From: an uncultured Rubrobacteraceae bacterium
Lineage (GTDB): Bacteria > Actinomycetota > Rubrobacteria > Rubrobacterales > Rubrobacteraceae
DNA length: 35,872 nt
NCBI GenBank assembly: GCA_902805975.1
Contig: CADCUT010000109.1
Coordinates: 1-35,872 of the forward strand
Reading direction: 5' to 3'
A program made the position numbers and the translations under genes. The first letter of the stretch is position 1. The number at the start of each line of letters is the position of its first letter. The notes under the pieces are model-generated. The model was not told the origin of the DNA. It saw only the letters and a list, made by a program, of their open reading frames with translations, and ran no database searches. Shown here piece after piece: positions 11,021-18,413 of this stretch.

Positions 11021-12147
11021 GTTATGAACGGTTTTACCGCCTCCGCGAGTTCGGTCCAGTCCTTGAGGAAGGCGTCGTGGCCGCTTAGGGTGTCTATCTC
11101 GGCGTAGCGGGCTCTGGCTCCGGCGTCGCTGGCCCTCTCCGCCGTGTCCCTGACCTCGCTCGCGGGGAAGAGCCAGTCGCTGGTGATGCCGACGAAGAGG
11201 AGGTCGGCCGAGACGCGGGAGAGGGCCTCCCCCACCGACTCGTAGCCGCCCGCGACGTCGTACAGGTCCATGGCGCGGCTCAGGTAGAGGTAGGAGTTGG
11301 CGTCAAAGCGGCCCGTAAGGTCGCGGCCCTGGTAGTGGAGGTAGCTCTCTATCTCGAGCCGGCCGCCGAACTCCGGGTAGAGCGCGGGGCGTCCGGCGGG
11401 CCTGCGGCCGAAGCGTTCCCACTGGCCGGGGGCGCTCTGGTAGGTCATCATGCCGGCCATGCGGGCGATGGCGAGGCCCTCTTCCGGGGTTCTTCCCGTG
11501 CCGTAGTACGAGCCGTCCTGCCAGTTCGGGTCCGCCATGATGGCGCGGCGCCCGATCTCGCTCATCCCAACGCCCTGCGGGCCCAAAGCACCCGTCGCCG
11601 CGACGGGCGCGGCCTTCTCGACAAAGTCCGGGAACTCGACGGCCCACTCGAGCGCCTGCTGGCCCCCGATGGAGCCGCCGATGACGAGCGCCAGGCGGCG
11701 CACGCCGAGGTCGTCGAGCAGACGCCTCTGGGCGCGGACCATGTCCCGGATCGTCACGATCGGGAAGCTCGCGCCGTAGGGCTCACCCGTCTGGGGGTCT
11801 ACAGAGGCCGGGCCCGTGCTGCCCGCGCAGCCGCCGAGTACGTTCGAGCAGACGACAAAGTATTCTTCGGTGTCTATGGGCCGCCCCGGTCCGACCATCG
11901 GGTCCCACCAGCCGCCGCGCCGGTGGCCGGCGGAGGGTCCCCCCGCCGCGTGCGAGTCGCCCGTCAGGGCGTGGGTCAGCAGGACGACGTTATCCGCACG
12001 CCCGTTCAGGACGCCCCACGTCTCGTAGGCGAGGGTCACGTCGGCGAGGTTTCCGCCAAGCTCGGGCTCGAACAAGCCGATGGCGTGGTGGTGGATGCCG
12101 GGAAGGGCCGGGGCCTGGCTAGCGCCGGCCCCCGGGTCTAGTGTCAT
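11011..12147 (-). CDS. metX: Homoserine O-acetyltransferase
   Basis: Activates homoserine with acetyl-CoA; pairs with metY. This 378-aa alpha/beta hydrolase has HALTGDSHAAG, the WWDPMVGPG loop and the nucleophile S159 in GGSIGGQQALEW (the family usually reads GGSMGGMQ). Late Asp and His appear in ITSDWLFP and LSGHDAFLKD. The ATG at 12147 lies 17 bases after the best Shine-Dalgarno (GGAGG at 12169-12165), unusually far, so a CTG six bases upstream is a possible alternative start. It is first in the operon, directly under the SAM-I riboswitch. The final codons merge with heptamer tract H4. Confidence 0.95.
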
Positions 12148-12161
12148 ACTCAGCGGTAATA

Positions 12162-12259
12162 CAGCCTCCTTCTCTCTCGTCGGGTCCTACGCCTCGGCGT
12201 CCGTCCGGGCCCAAGCCCAGAGGTCCGCCCCTCGCGCAACCCGCCCGTAGAAGAGGCTG
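12162..12259 (-). promoter_or_regulatory. Putative translational expression platform of the SAM riboswitch
   Basis: CAGCCTC on the minus strand just 3' of the aptamer (12259-12253) is the exact complement of GAGGCTG (12168-12162), which includes the metX Shine-Dalgarno. There is no oligo-U hairpin between aptamer and gene. I infer control by sequestering the ribosome site rather than by termination. Confidence 0.45.
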
Positions 12260-12266
12260 CCCACCC

Positions 12267-12387
12267 CTCCCCACATCTTCCGGGACGGTAATGGCCGTCC
12301 CGCTGGACTTGGCACCTCGCGAAGAGAAGTCTCCGCCGGTTGCCGCGGTTTCTCGGGGCCAGTTCCCTCCACCGCTCTCGATGCGAG
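12267..12387 (-). ncRNA. SAM-I (S-box) riboswitch
   Basis: The minus strand shows the conserved S-box blocks in order: AGCGGTGGAGGGAACTGGCC, GAGAAACCGCGGCAACC, AGGTGCCAAGTCC, a hairpin GGGACGG...CCGTCCC, then GAAGATGTG. The ends pair as P1 (CGCATC near 12386 with GATGTG near 12272). S-boxes bind S-adenosylmethionine and switch off methionine genes. Here it precedes metX-metY-kinase-hom-asd, so the whole path from aspartate to homocysteine is expected to fall when SAM is high. Confidence 0.93.
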
Positions 12388-12403
12388 TTCGCGCTACGCA
12401 GGG

Positions 12404-12432
12404 ATGCTAAACAAGCGGGGCCCCGCCGTCAA
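12404..12432 (-). promoter_or_regulatory. Promoter of the metX operon
   Basis: -35 TTGACG (12432-12427), 17-base spacer, -10 TAGCAT (12409-12404) on the minus strand. The predicted start near 12397 is ten bases before the aptamer P1 stem. It lies immediately downstream of the secreted-protein gene that ends at 12443. Confidence 0.7.
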
Positions 12433-12442
12433 GGGCGGATCA

Positions 12443-13402
12443 CTATCGCCGGGCGAAGGGGAATCGCACGGCGACCCAGGCGTTCTGGTACCGGTCCAGC
12501 CCCAGCCCCCGGGCCGCGCGCGGCGTCAGGTCCACGCCGGCGGGGTTGAGCACCTTCCGGCCGAACTGATCCTTGCCGTTGTTGTAGTTCCTGTAGTAGG
12601 CCGCGCGCGCCTCGGGGATGCATCGCGGAAGGTCGGACCAATCGTCGCGCTTCTTGCCCGTCCGCCAGTAGTTGTCGCGGATATTCCACGGGCCTACTTC
12701 CTTGATCCTGGGCCGGATGGTCTTCTTGCCGCGCATGATGGGCACCTCGGGCCGGTCCCCGAACTTGAGCGCCCGGTGGGGCAGGGCGGCCTCGAAACGG
12801 GTGTAGCCGTCGTACTGGGTGGCGAAGACCCTGTCGCAGACGAGCGCGCGTCGCCCCCCCTTGCTCTCGACCACCCGCCCTGATCCGTCCTCATAAGCCT
12901 CCGCCACCTCGGCCCGCCAGCGCTCGTCCACCCACGCCGAGAGGCGCTCCGAATCGGCCAGAAACGCCGCGATCCCGTCCTTCGTCTCCTCGACGGCCGA
13001 GGAGACCGCCTCGTCGTAGTCGGAGGCGGCTATCTTGCCCGAGACCTCGCGGTCGGGGAGCGCGCGGTTGGTGGCGACTATCTCCTCGCTCTCGGCGTAC
13101 TCCTTCGCGAGCCGCTCGTTCTCCGCGCGCACGAGGGATAGGACTCTCTGCATCTTCCGGTCGTCGAGGTCGAACGTCCTCCGGAAATCCTGGATGTTCT
13201 CATCTTCTGAGAGGAGGTAGGAGATCACGGGCTTCTCCGGGTCGGCGTAGGCCGAGTACTCCCGCCCCCCGGCGTCCCCCGCCTGGGCCAAACCCCCGGC
13301 GACGCACAGCGCCAAGCACGGCGCCACGAGCCGCCTGCCGCGCCCACCGGTGCCGAGCGATGCCACTAGGCGCCCCAACGGACGCGTCAAAAGAGATCTC
13401 AT
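12443..13402 (-). CDS. Secreted protein with double-psi-barrel-like C-terminus
   Basis: A 319-aa exported protein: basic N-terminus, then a hydrophobic run (LVAPCLALCVAGGLAQA, about 25-42) as signal peptide. The middle (about 60-180) is helical and charged. The C-terminus reads VPIMRGKKTIRPRIKEVGPW, then PRCIPEARAAYY, VLNPAGVDLTPRAARGLGL and WVAVRF. That order (a basic 'V.DVGPW' strand, then a 'DLTP.AA..LG' turn) is typical of RlpA/expansin-like double-psi beta-barrels acting in the cell wall, but I do not see a full catalytic set. The ATG at 13402 has GGAGGGGG close upstream. It has its own promoter at 13447-13475. Confidence 0.7.
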   Translation of the reverse strand: MRSLLTRPLGRLVASLGTGGRGRRLVAPCLALCVAGGLAQAGDAGGREYSAYADPEKPVISYLLSEDENIQDFRRTFDLDDRKMQRVLSLVRAENERLAKEYAESEEIVATNRALPDREVSGKIAASDYDEAVSSAVEETKDGIAAFLADSERLSAWVDERWRAEVAEAYEDGSGRVVESKGGRRALVCDRVFATQYDGYTRFEAALPHRALKFGDRPEVPIMRGKKTIRPRIKEVGPWNIRDNYWRTGKKRDDWSDLPRCIPEARAAYYRNYNNGKDQFGRKVLNPAGVDLTPRAARGLGLDRYQNAWVAVRFPFARR

Positions 13403-13446
13403 GGAGCCCCCTCCACTGCCACGGGCCTAACGACCTGACAGGGCCA

Positions 13447-13475
13447 ATGTTACCCGCGGATCCTCCCTCGGTCAA
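13447..13475 (-). promoter_or_regulatory. Promoter of the secreted-protein gene
   Basis: The minus strand reads -35 TTGACC (13475-13470), a 17-base spacer, and -10 TAACAT (13452-13447). The leader is about 40 bases. This separates the gene from the structured region upstream. Confidence 0.6.
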
Positions 13476-13514
13476 AACCCGAGGAGAGCGGCCGGGTTCA
13501 TTAACCCATTTGGG

Positions 13515-13670
13515 CAGAAAAAGCTACTCGATCCGGGCGATGTACCAGCCCGGAGCCGCTGTTACTTTGCGAGTAGGCACGGTGGAAGTCCCTAGCGGAA
13601 CCCGTGGTGGGGTAGGCGTGACGGGCCCCCGCCAGCGGCCAGACGGACTTCCTGGGCGACGACAGCGTCA
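13515..13670 (-). ncRNA. Highly structured intergenic region, candidate small RNA
   Basis: No convincing protein frame is present. Five inverted repeats occur within about 145 bases: CTACTCG/CGAGTAG (13524-13530, 13570-13576), CCGGGC/GCCCGG (13533-13538, 13548-13553), CGCTGT/ACAGCG (13557-13562, 13662-13667), GGAAGTCC/GGACTTCC (13584-13591, 13645-13652) and CCCGT/ACGGG (13601-13605, 13621-13625). The last three nest. On the minus strand the first hairpin is followed directly by CTTTTTCTG (13523-13515), a terminator-like end. It lies between the proS terminator and the next promoter, so it looks like an independent transcript. I match it to no RNA family with confidence; strand is inferred from the T-run. 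Confidence 0.4.
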
Positions 13671-13710
13671 CCCGGAGGTTCAACGTCTGCCAAGTAGAGG
13701 CGCCAACAAT

Positions 13711-13745
13711 GGAGGCCCGGGTAGAGCATCGTTGCCCGGGCCTCC
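13711..13745 (-). terminator. Strong terminator-like hairpin after proS
   Basis: A perfect 11-bp inverted repeat, GGAGGCCCGGG (13711-13721) and CCCGGGCCTCC (13735-13745), with a 13-base loop, lies 54 bases after the proS stop. It lacks a long T-run on either strand (ATTGTTGG follows on the minus strand). Confidence 0.6.
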
Positions 13746-13798
13746 GCTGTGCCTTCCGAAGGTGCGAGGCTCACCGGCCCCGGACGGCTGAATCCTTC

Positions 13799-15229
13799 TC
13801 AGTACGCGCGGGCGAAGACGGCCGTCTTGCCGGGGCGGCCCGAGACCAGGTCTTCCCCCTCCTGGCGCTCGAAGGGCAGCAGGCGGATGGTGGCCTTGGT
13901 GTCTTCTTTGATCTTCTGCTCGGTCTCGTCGGTACCGTCCCACGGGGCGACGACGAAGCCGCGCTTCTCGGCGATGATCTCCTTGAACTCGTCGTAGCTC
14001 TCGGCCTGGCGGGTGTTCTCGTGCCGGAACGCGGAGGCCTGGCGGAGCATGTTCTCCTGGATCTCCTCCATGAGGTCCCGCAATCGGCCCGGCAACTCCT
14101 TTCTATCTACGAACTCCTTCTCCCGCGTGTCACGCCGAACCAGGACGGCCTGGCCCTTCTCGATGTCTTTGGGACCTAACTCGACGCGCACCGGGACGCC
14201 GCGCAGCTCGTGCTCGTTGAACTTCCAGCCCGGCGAGTGCTCCTCATCGAGGTCGACCTCCATACGAAGGCCGGCGTCTTTTAGCTCCGCGTAGAGCGCC
14301 TCGGCCTCGCGGCGCACCTCGCCCTTGTTGTTGCCGCGCCAGATCGGGACGATCACCGCCTGCGTCGGGGCGATTCTGGGCGGCAGCTTCAGGCCCCGGT
14401 CGTCGCCGTGGACCAGGATCAGGCCGCCTATGGTCCTCGTCGAGAACCCCCACGACGTCTGGTACGGGCGGACCCGCTCCTGCTGCTCGTCAAGGAAAGT
14501 GATGTCGAAGGCCTTTGCGAAGTTCTGGCCGAGGTCGTGGCTCGTCGCCGCCTGCAGCGCTCGTCCGTCCCCCATCAGCGCCTCGCACGTGAACGTCTCG
14601 ACAGCACCCGCGAATCGCTCCGAGGGGCTCTTCATGCCCGTAAGGACGGGGATGGACATCGCCTCGTGGAAGCAGTCCTGGTAGATGTTTAGCATCTGCA
14701 GAGTCTCGGCGCGGGCCTCCTCGGCGGTGGCGTGGACCGTGTGGCCCTCCTGCCAGAGAAACTCCGAGGTGCGGAGGAAGGGACGGGTCACCTTCTCCCA
14801 GCGCAGGACGTTGCACCACTGGTTTATTAGGATCGGGAGATCTCGGTAGCTCTGGATCCAGTTCTTGTAGAAGTCGCAGATGATGCTCTCGCTCGTCGGC
14901 CTGATGGCGAGCCGCTCCTCGAGCTCCTCCCTCCCCCCTATCGTCACCCAGGCGAGCTCGGGGTCGAAGCCCTCGACGTGCTCGGCCTCTTTCTTCAGGT
15001 AGCTCTCGGGGATGAGAAGCGGGAAGTACGCGTTCTTGTGGCCGGTCGCCTTGAAGCGGTCGTCGAGGTCGCGCTGGACGCGCTCCCAGATCTCGAACCC
15101 GTAGGGCCGTATGGCGAAGGTCCCACGGACCGGCCCGTAATCCGCCAGCTTCGCCATCCTGACGAGCTGCAGGTACCACTTGCTCGGGTCCTCGCTCTTC
15201 TTCGTAAGCTTCTCGACCGCCTCGGCCAT
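13799..15229 (-). CDS. proS: Prolyl-tRNA synthetase (archaeal/eukaryotic-like class)
   Basis: Charges tRNA-Pro. The 476-aa protein has class II motif 2 (WEKVTRPFLRTSEFLWQEGHTVHAT) and motif 3 near GLILVHGDDRGLKLPP; an anticodon-binding domain follows (APTQAVIVPIW). It lacks the inserted editing domain of the bacterial-type enzyme and ends in Tyr (FARAY), both marks of the archaeal/eukaryotic-like ProRS found in some bacteria. I chose the ATG at 15229 (MAEAVEKLTKK) because GGAGAGGAG lies seven bases upstream; the frame extends to 15253. A TATACT -10 box (15274-15269) precedes it, with a poor -35. Confidence 0.95.
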   Translation of the reverse strand: MAEAVEKLTKKSEDPSKWYLQLVRMAKLADYGPVRGTFAIRPYGFEIWERVQRDLDDRFKATGHKNAYFPLLIPESYLKKEAEHVEGFDPELAWVTIGGREELEERLAIRPTSESIICDFYKNWIQSYRDLPILINQWCNVLRWEKVTRPFLRTSEFLWQEGHTVHATAEEARAETLQMLNIYQDCFHEAMSIPVLTGMKSPSERFAGAVETFTCEALMGDGRALQAATSHDLGQNFAKAFDITFLDEQQERVRPYQTSWGFSTRTIGGLILVHGDDRGLKLPPRIAPTQAVIVPIWRGNNKGEVRREAEALYAELKDAGLRMEVDLDEEHSPGWKFNEHELRGVPVRVELGPKDIEKGQAVLVRRDTREKEFVDRKELPGRLRDLMEEIQENMLRQASAFRHENTRQAESYDEFKEIIAEKRGFVVAPWDGTDETEQKIKEDTKATIRLLPFERQEGEDLVSGRPGKTAVFARAY

Positions 15230-15290
15230 TCGGACGCTCCTCTCCTGATGCAAACTCGGGTGGAGGAGAGTATAGCGTCCGGTCCCCGGG

Positions 15291-16304
15291 CTATTGCTCT
15301 ATACCGCCCTCCGGGATTGCAGTCGGCATCCCCTCGTTCACCAGAGCCTCGCCGGAGCGCCGCCACATGACCCACCCGAGAAGAACCCATCCCGTGTTTG
15401 TGACCAACTCCGGCATATGCACGATCAGCAGGGTGACGGCCCCCTCCTGTATGGCATGCGGGAGATGCTGCACGGGGAGGCCGGAGCGGATCAAGACCAT
15501 CCGCAACACCGTCCCGGCGAACAGGACCACCAGCGGAAGCATGCTCCACGGTCCGAGGGCCTGTGTTCGCGCCACGGTGAAGCTCAGGATCAGGGCACCC
15601 ACGATGAACAGAGGCACCGACAACTCGACGACGATCAAGGCCGGGTCGGTGTAGATCCCCCCGAGCCGGCCGCCGAAGGCTACCGACATCCTGTAAGTGT
15701 TGGACACCGCGTACACGAGTATTCCGACCACACTGAGGCACATGAGCCCGCCACCCCACAGGGCCAACCGGCCCGAACGCCGCGAGACCAGCGCGTACAG
15801 GCCTACCAAGGCCGTCGCGAAGAGCAGACCGCTCAGCGTACCCAACAGCTCGGGGACGATGGGATGCAACAGCACTATGAACGGAGAGTAACCGGAACCC
15901 CCGTCCTGGTACGCCAACAGGGCGTTGAAGATCGGCTCCTCCAGGAGCGCGAGGGTGAGGACGCCCAACGTCGTGGCAACGAGGGAGAAGACCGCGCCGA
16001 CGATCGCCGACGCGCCACCCCAGCGGACCATGCGCGGGGAACCGGCCACGGGTATGACGAAGGTGGCGCCGGGAGCCGTCCGGGTCCGCTCGGAGGCCGC
16101 CGTCCGGAGAAGATCCAGGACAGTACGGGCCCACAGCACGGCCAGCCCGACCAGCCCCGCCCTCTCGCGCTGCGCCCGGCACAGGTCCCCGAACACCTGC
16201 GCCATCTGATGACCGTACTGGCGACGAAAATCTTTCGGGTACACCGAGAGCAACGCCTCGTAGACGCGCTCGGAACGACCCGAACCGTTGCCGCGCCCGC
16301 TCAT
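15291..16304 (-). CDS. PadR-linked multi-pass membrane protein
   Basis: A 337-aa protein. The N-terminal RVYEALLSVYPKDFRRQYGHQM is the motif seen in membrane proteins encoded next to PadR regulators. It is followed by about seven hydrophobic segments between residue 90 and 325. There is no transporter signature, so the function is unknown. The ATG at 16304 overlaps the padR stop by one base (TGATG), which fixes the start and indicates coupled translation; an upstream in-frame start at 16328 would overlap padR further. The gene runs opposite to no neighbour and ends 61 bases before the proS start. Confidence 0.7.
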   Translation of the reverse strand: MSGRGNGSGRSERVYEALLSVYPKDFRRQYGHQMAQVFGDLCRAQRERAGLVGLAVLWARTVLDLLRTAASERTRTAPGATFVIPVAGSPRMVRWGGASAIVGAVFSLVATTLGVLTLALLEEPIFNALLAYQDGGSGYSPFIVLLHPIVPELLGTLSGLLFATALVGLYALVSRRSGRLALWGGGLMCLSVVGILVYAVSNTYRMSVAFGGRLGGIYTDPALIVVELSVPLFIVGALILSFTVARTQALGPWSMLPLVVLFAGTVLRMVLIRSGLPVQHLPHAIQEGAVTLLIVHMPELVTNTGWVLLGWVMWRRSGEALVNEGMPTAIPEGGIEQ

Positions 16305-16684
16305 CACGCCCCCTCCGGCAACGCCCACGGACGCTTGAGAAGCTTCTTTGCCGCCGCCGTGTTGACCAACCCGGCGAGCCGCTCGGCCTCCGCGCCCGCG
16401 ACCCTCTCCCCGAAGCCGGTGATCCGGTAATAGCGCCGCCGCTGGTCGTCCATTCCAGGGTCGGGGCGCTCGTCTGACTCCTCGATAAGCCCGTCGGCCA
16501 GCATCCGCTTGATCGAACCGTACAACGTCCCGGGGCCTAGCCGCGTCTCCCCACCCGTCCGCGCCTCGACCTCCTGCATGATCCCATACCCGTGCCGCTC
16601 CTCGTCCGCGAGCGCCAGCAGTATCTGCAACACCGCCGGCGTTAGCGGCAGCAACTCCCGCGGTCCTCGTACCTCCGCCACCAC
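16304..16684 (-). CDS. PadR-family transcriptional regulator
   Basis: A 126-aa winged-helix repressor: LTPAVLQILLALADEERHGYGIMQEVEARTGGE (about 14-46), then GTLYGSIKRMLADGLIEE, the recognition helix-wing pattern of PadR, and RRRYYRITGFGERVA. PadR proteins respond to small molecules or stress and usually repress themselves and a neighbouring membrane or efflux gene. Here the coupled gene is the membrane protein at 15291. The operator-like palindromes at 16701-16732 lie directly in front and also face the divergent RTX gene. Confidence 0.93.
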   Translation of the reverse strand: MVAEVRGPRELLPLTPAVLQILLALADEERHGYGIMQEVEARTGGETRLGPGTLYGSIKRMLADGLIEESDERPDPGMDDQRRRYYRITGFGERVAGAEAERLAGLVNTAAAKKLLKRPWALPEGA

Positions 16685-16700
16685 GCCTCCTCAGAGTAAG

Positions 16701-16732
16701 TATCGACGTTCGATATATCTGTACTCGATATA
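16701..16732. promoter_or_regulatory. PadR operator-like palindromes
   Basis: Two overlapping palindromes: TATCGA-CGT-TCGATA (16701-16715) and TATATC-TGTACTC-GATATA (16714-16732). The AT-rich, TCGATAT-containing sites stand out in GC-rich DNA. A plus-strand TATAAT (16729-16734) overlaps the right end. Autoregulation of padR is likely; control of the divergent gene is possible. Confidence 0.6.
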
Positions 16733-16734
16733 AT

Positions 16735-16936
16735 GCCGGTTGGGTGTGGCCGAGTCAAGAGCGGTTAGCATTTGCCTGGATGGCCGAAGGCGTGGACGCG
16801 CTTGCGGTCTGTGCGGTTGTCGCGTCCTTCAGAGCTTGTCCGGAGAAAATGGTCAGTTTGGGGGATACCGTCGGCCGCTGGCGGGCTCATGCTACGGGCG
16901 TCAGGAGGCAAGCAGCTGACGGAGAGAGGAGAGGAC
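16735..16936 (+). other. Leader region of the RTX gene
   Basis: No gene is seen. A hairpin CGTCAG (16899-16904)/CTGACG (16916-16921) lies just before the Shine-Dalgarno, after the plus-strand TATAAT box at 16729. If that box is used, the leader is near 195 bases long. Confidence 0.35.
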
Positions 16937-17449
16937 ATGGTGAGAGCGGGAAAGCTGGGAGCGATGGCCGTGGTGCTGGCGGTGGCGGCGGTGGCGCTGA
17001 CGGCGGGCGTGGCCCTGGCGGCGACCTTCGTCGGCAACGACGCGCCCAACACGATAGTCGGCACTGCGAATAGCGACAACATAGACGGCAGGGGTGGTGG
17101 CGACACCCTCCACGGGCAAGGCTCCGCTGATGCGGTCTACGGCGGGGACGGCGACGATCTCATCAGGGGCGGTCCAGGGGCCGACGACCCCGGCTTCGTT
17201 ATAGGTCCAGGGGTCAGGGGCCTCTACGGCGGCGACGGCGACGACCGCGTCGAGGGCAACGGCGGCGACGACTTCGTAGTGGGCGGGGCGGGCGCCGACC
17301 TCCTGCTCGGCGGATCCGGCGACGACCAGATCGGCGACCCCGGGCCGGGCGCGCTGGACGACATCCGCTGCGGCGATGGGGTCGACTTCGTGGAGGCCAG
17401 CCCGGGCGATGCCGTGGCCGCGGACTGCGAGAGGGTAGAGCGTCCCTAG
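16937..17449 (+). CDS. Secreted RTX-type calcium-binding repeat protein
   Basis: A 170-aa exported protein. Residues 1-31 form a signal peptide (Lys/Arg start, Ala/Val core, ALAA cleavage region). The rest is made of hemolysin-type nonapeptide turns such as GGDGDDLIRG, GGDGDDRVEG, GGAGADLLLG and GGSGDDQIGD, which bind calcium in a beta-roll outside the cell. It has no enzymatic domain and no type I secretion tail that I can define, so it may be a surface or matrix protein. The ATG at 16937 is chosen by GAGAGGAG five bases upstream and by the signal peptide. A terminator follows at 17470. Confidence 0.85.
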   Translation: MVRAGKLGAMAVVLAVAAVALTAGVALAATFVGNDAPNTIVGTANSDNIDGRGGGDTLHGQGSADAVYGGDGDDLIRGGPGADDPGFVIGPGVRGLYGGDGDDRVEGNGGDDFVVGGAGADLLLGGSGDDQIGDPGPGALDDIRCGDGVDFVEASPGDAVAADCERVERP

Positions 17450-17469
17450 CGCCACGGTCTGACCAAGGG

Positions 17470-17507
17470 GGCCGGGGCTCTGCGGGGTCCCGGCCCTCTT
17501 TCCTTCA
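17470..17507 (+). terminator. Terminator of the RTX gene
   Basis: Stem GGGCCGGG (17470-17477)/CCCGGCCC (17490-17497) followed by TCTTTCCTT, 20 bases after the stop codon. Confidence 0.75.
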
Positions 17508-17620
17508 CCGCCCCGGGTACGCGAAAGAAACCTTCCACGCGCTCGGACGAATCTTGCCCGGCCCTTGCCAGACTCTGTCAAGGGCTCTGGGGATCTTCCG
17601 CATACTCGGGTGAACAGAGA

Positions 17621-17649
17621 GCCGGGGGACCCACGCTGGGCCCCCCGGC
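17621..17649 (-). terminator. Terminator of the DUF11 gene
   Basis: Stem GCCGGGGG (17621-17628)/CCCCCGGC (17642-17649) 41 bases past the stop codon at 17690; on the minus strand it is followed by TCTCTGTTC. Confidence 0.6.
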
Positions 17650-17689
17650 ATGCGTGTAGAGGATGGAGGCTGTCCGCCCGGGTGTAGGG

Positions 17690-18211
17690 CTACTTCTCCC
17701 GGGGCTCCACAACCGCCCTGGCCGCGTCCGAGTACTCCGAGGCATCGCGCCCGAGGGCCGAGGACTTGCCGAAGCTGGCGTAGGCCCTGTTGGTGTAGGA
17801 GCCCGCCACGACCGGCTTGACGTAGATCTTCACCGTTACCGTCCTGTCGGCCCGCAGGGTGCCGAGGCGGCAGGTCACGACACGGTCATCTATGCCGCAA
17901 CTGCCGGGGACTTCCCTGCTCGTACGCGTCTTGACGAACCTGACCTTGGAGGGCAGGGGGTCCCTCATCCTGACCCCCTCGGCCCGGGTTGAGCCGTCGT
18001 TGGTGATCCTGACGGTAAAGACCTGCCGCTCGCCGACCTGCACGGTCGCGGGAGAGACCGTCTTCTTGACGTCCAGATCCACGCTCCGCGTCTCCTGGGC
18101 CCCGGCCGCTCCGCCTCCCCAAAAGACCAGCAGCGCCGCCATCGCCGCGAGCGCCACCACCAACGCCGCCACCCAGGGACCCGTCCTCCGTCCCGACGTG
18201 CTGTTCGTCAT
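17690..18211 (-). CDS. Exported DUF11-domain protein
   Basis: A 173-aa protein with a membrane-spanning signal (WVAALVVALAAMAALLVFWGG, about 13-33) and a single DUF11 beta-sandwich: VDLDVKKTVSPATVQVGERQVFTVRITNDG, then GVRMRDPLPSKVRFV, CGIDDRVVTCRLGTL and VTVKIYVKP. DUF11 modules are found in surface and adhesive proteins; no catalytic residues. The two cysteines (CGI..VTC) may form a disulfide. The ATG at 18211 has GGAGGA five bases upstream; the frame extends to 18304 without support. Confidence 0.8.
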   Translation of the reverse strand: MTNSTSGRRTGPWVAALVVALAAMAALLVFWGGGAAGAQETRSVDLDVKKTVSPATVQVGERQVFTVRITNDGSTRAEGVRMRDPLPSKVRFVKTRTSREVPGSCGIDDRVVTCRLGTLRADRTVTVKIYVKPVVAGSYTNRAYASFGKSSALGRDASEYSDAARAVVEPREK

Positions 18212-18385
18212 GGCGTCCTCCGTTCGTCCACGGGCTGAGGAGAATGTCCCAACCCTTCGTTGCGTATCAGGGATAGCGTACAGGCCCGTGCGGGCACGAC
18301 ACATCCCCCAAAAAGACTATCTTGTAACTACTTTGTCTAGATTCTCCTGCCCCGGAGACGTTGGGTCCGATGATCGCGCGTTCGT

Positions 18386-18397
18386 CCCAGCGCTGGG
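18386..18397. other. 12-bp perfect palindrome after serS
   Basis: CCCAGCGCTGGG lies 17 bases past the serS stop. It could be part of a terminator stem or a protein-binding site; no T-run follows. The 202-base gap to the DUF11 gene shows no other clear feature. Confidence 0.3.
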
Positions 18398-18413
18398 CCG
18401 AGCAGCCCGCCGG

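Noticed and set aside
13581-13695. Cobalamin riboswitch on the plus strand (GGTGGAAGTCC...GCGGAACCCG resembles its first conserved block)
   Set aside because: The later conserved parts (GCCACTG, GGGAAGG and the B12 box) are missing or poor, and no gene follows in that direction.
13515-13720. Cyclic-di-AMP (ydaO) or T-box leader upstream of the secreted wall protein
   Set aside because: The conserved segments of those classes are not present; only short matches such as TGGTAC occur, and the gene has its own promoter further downstream.
13501-13774. Short proteins read from several frames of the proS downstream region
   Set aside because: Three different frames are open for about 60 codons each with no ribosome site and no family resemblance; strong stems explain the composition better.
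16741-16800. tRNA-like 5' end (GGGTGTGGCCGAGTC)
   Set aside because: No anticodon arm, T-loop or acceptor complement follows at the right distances.
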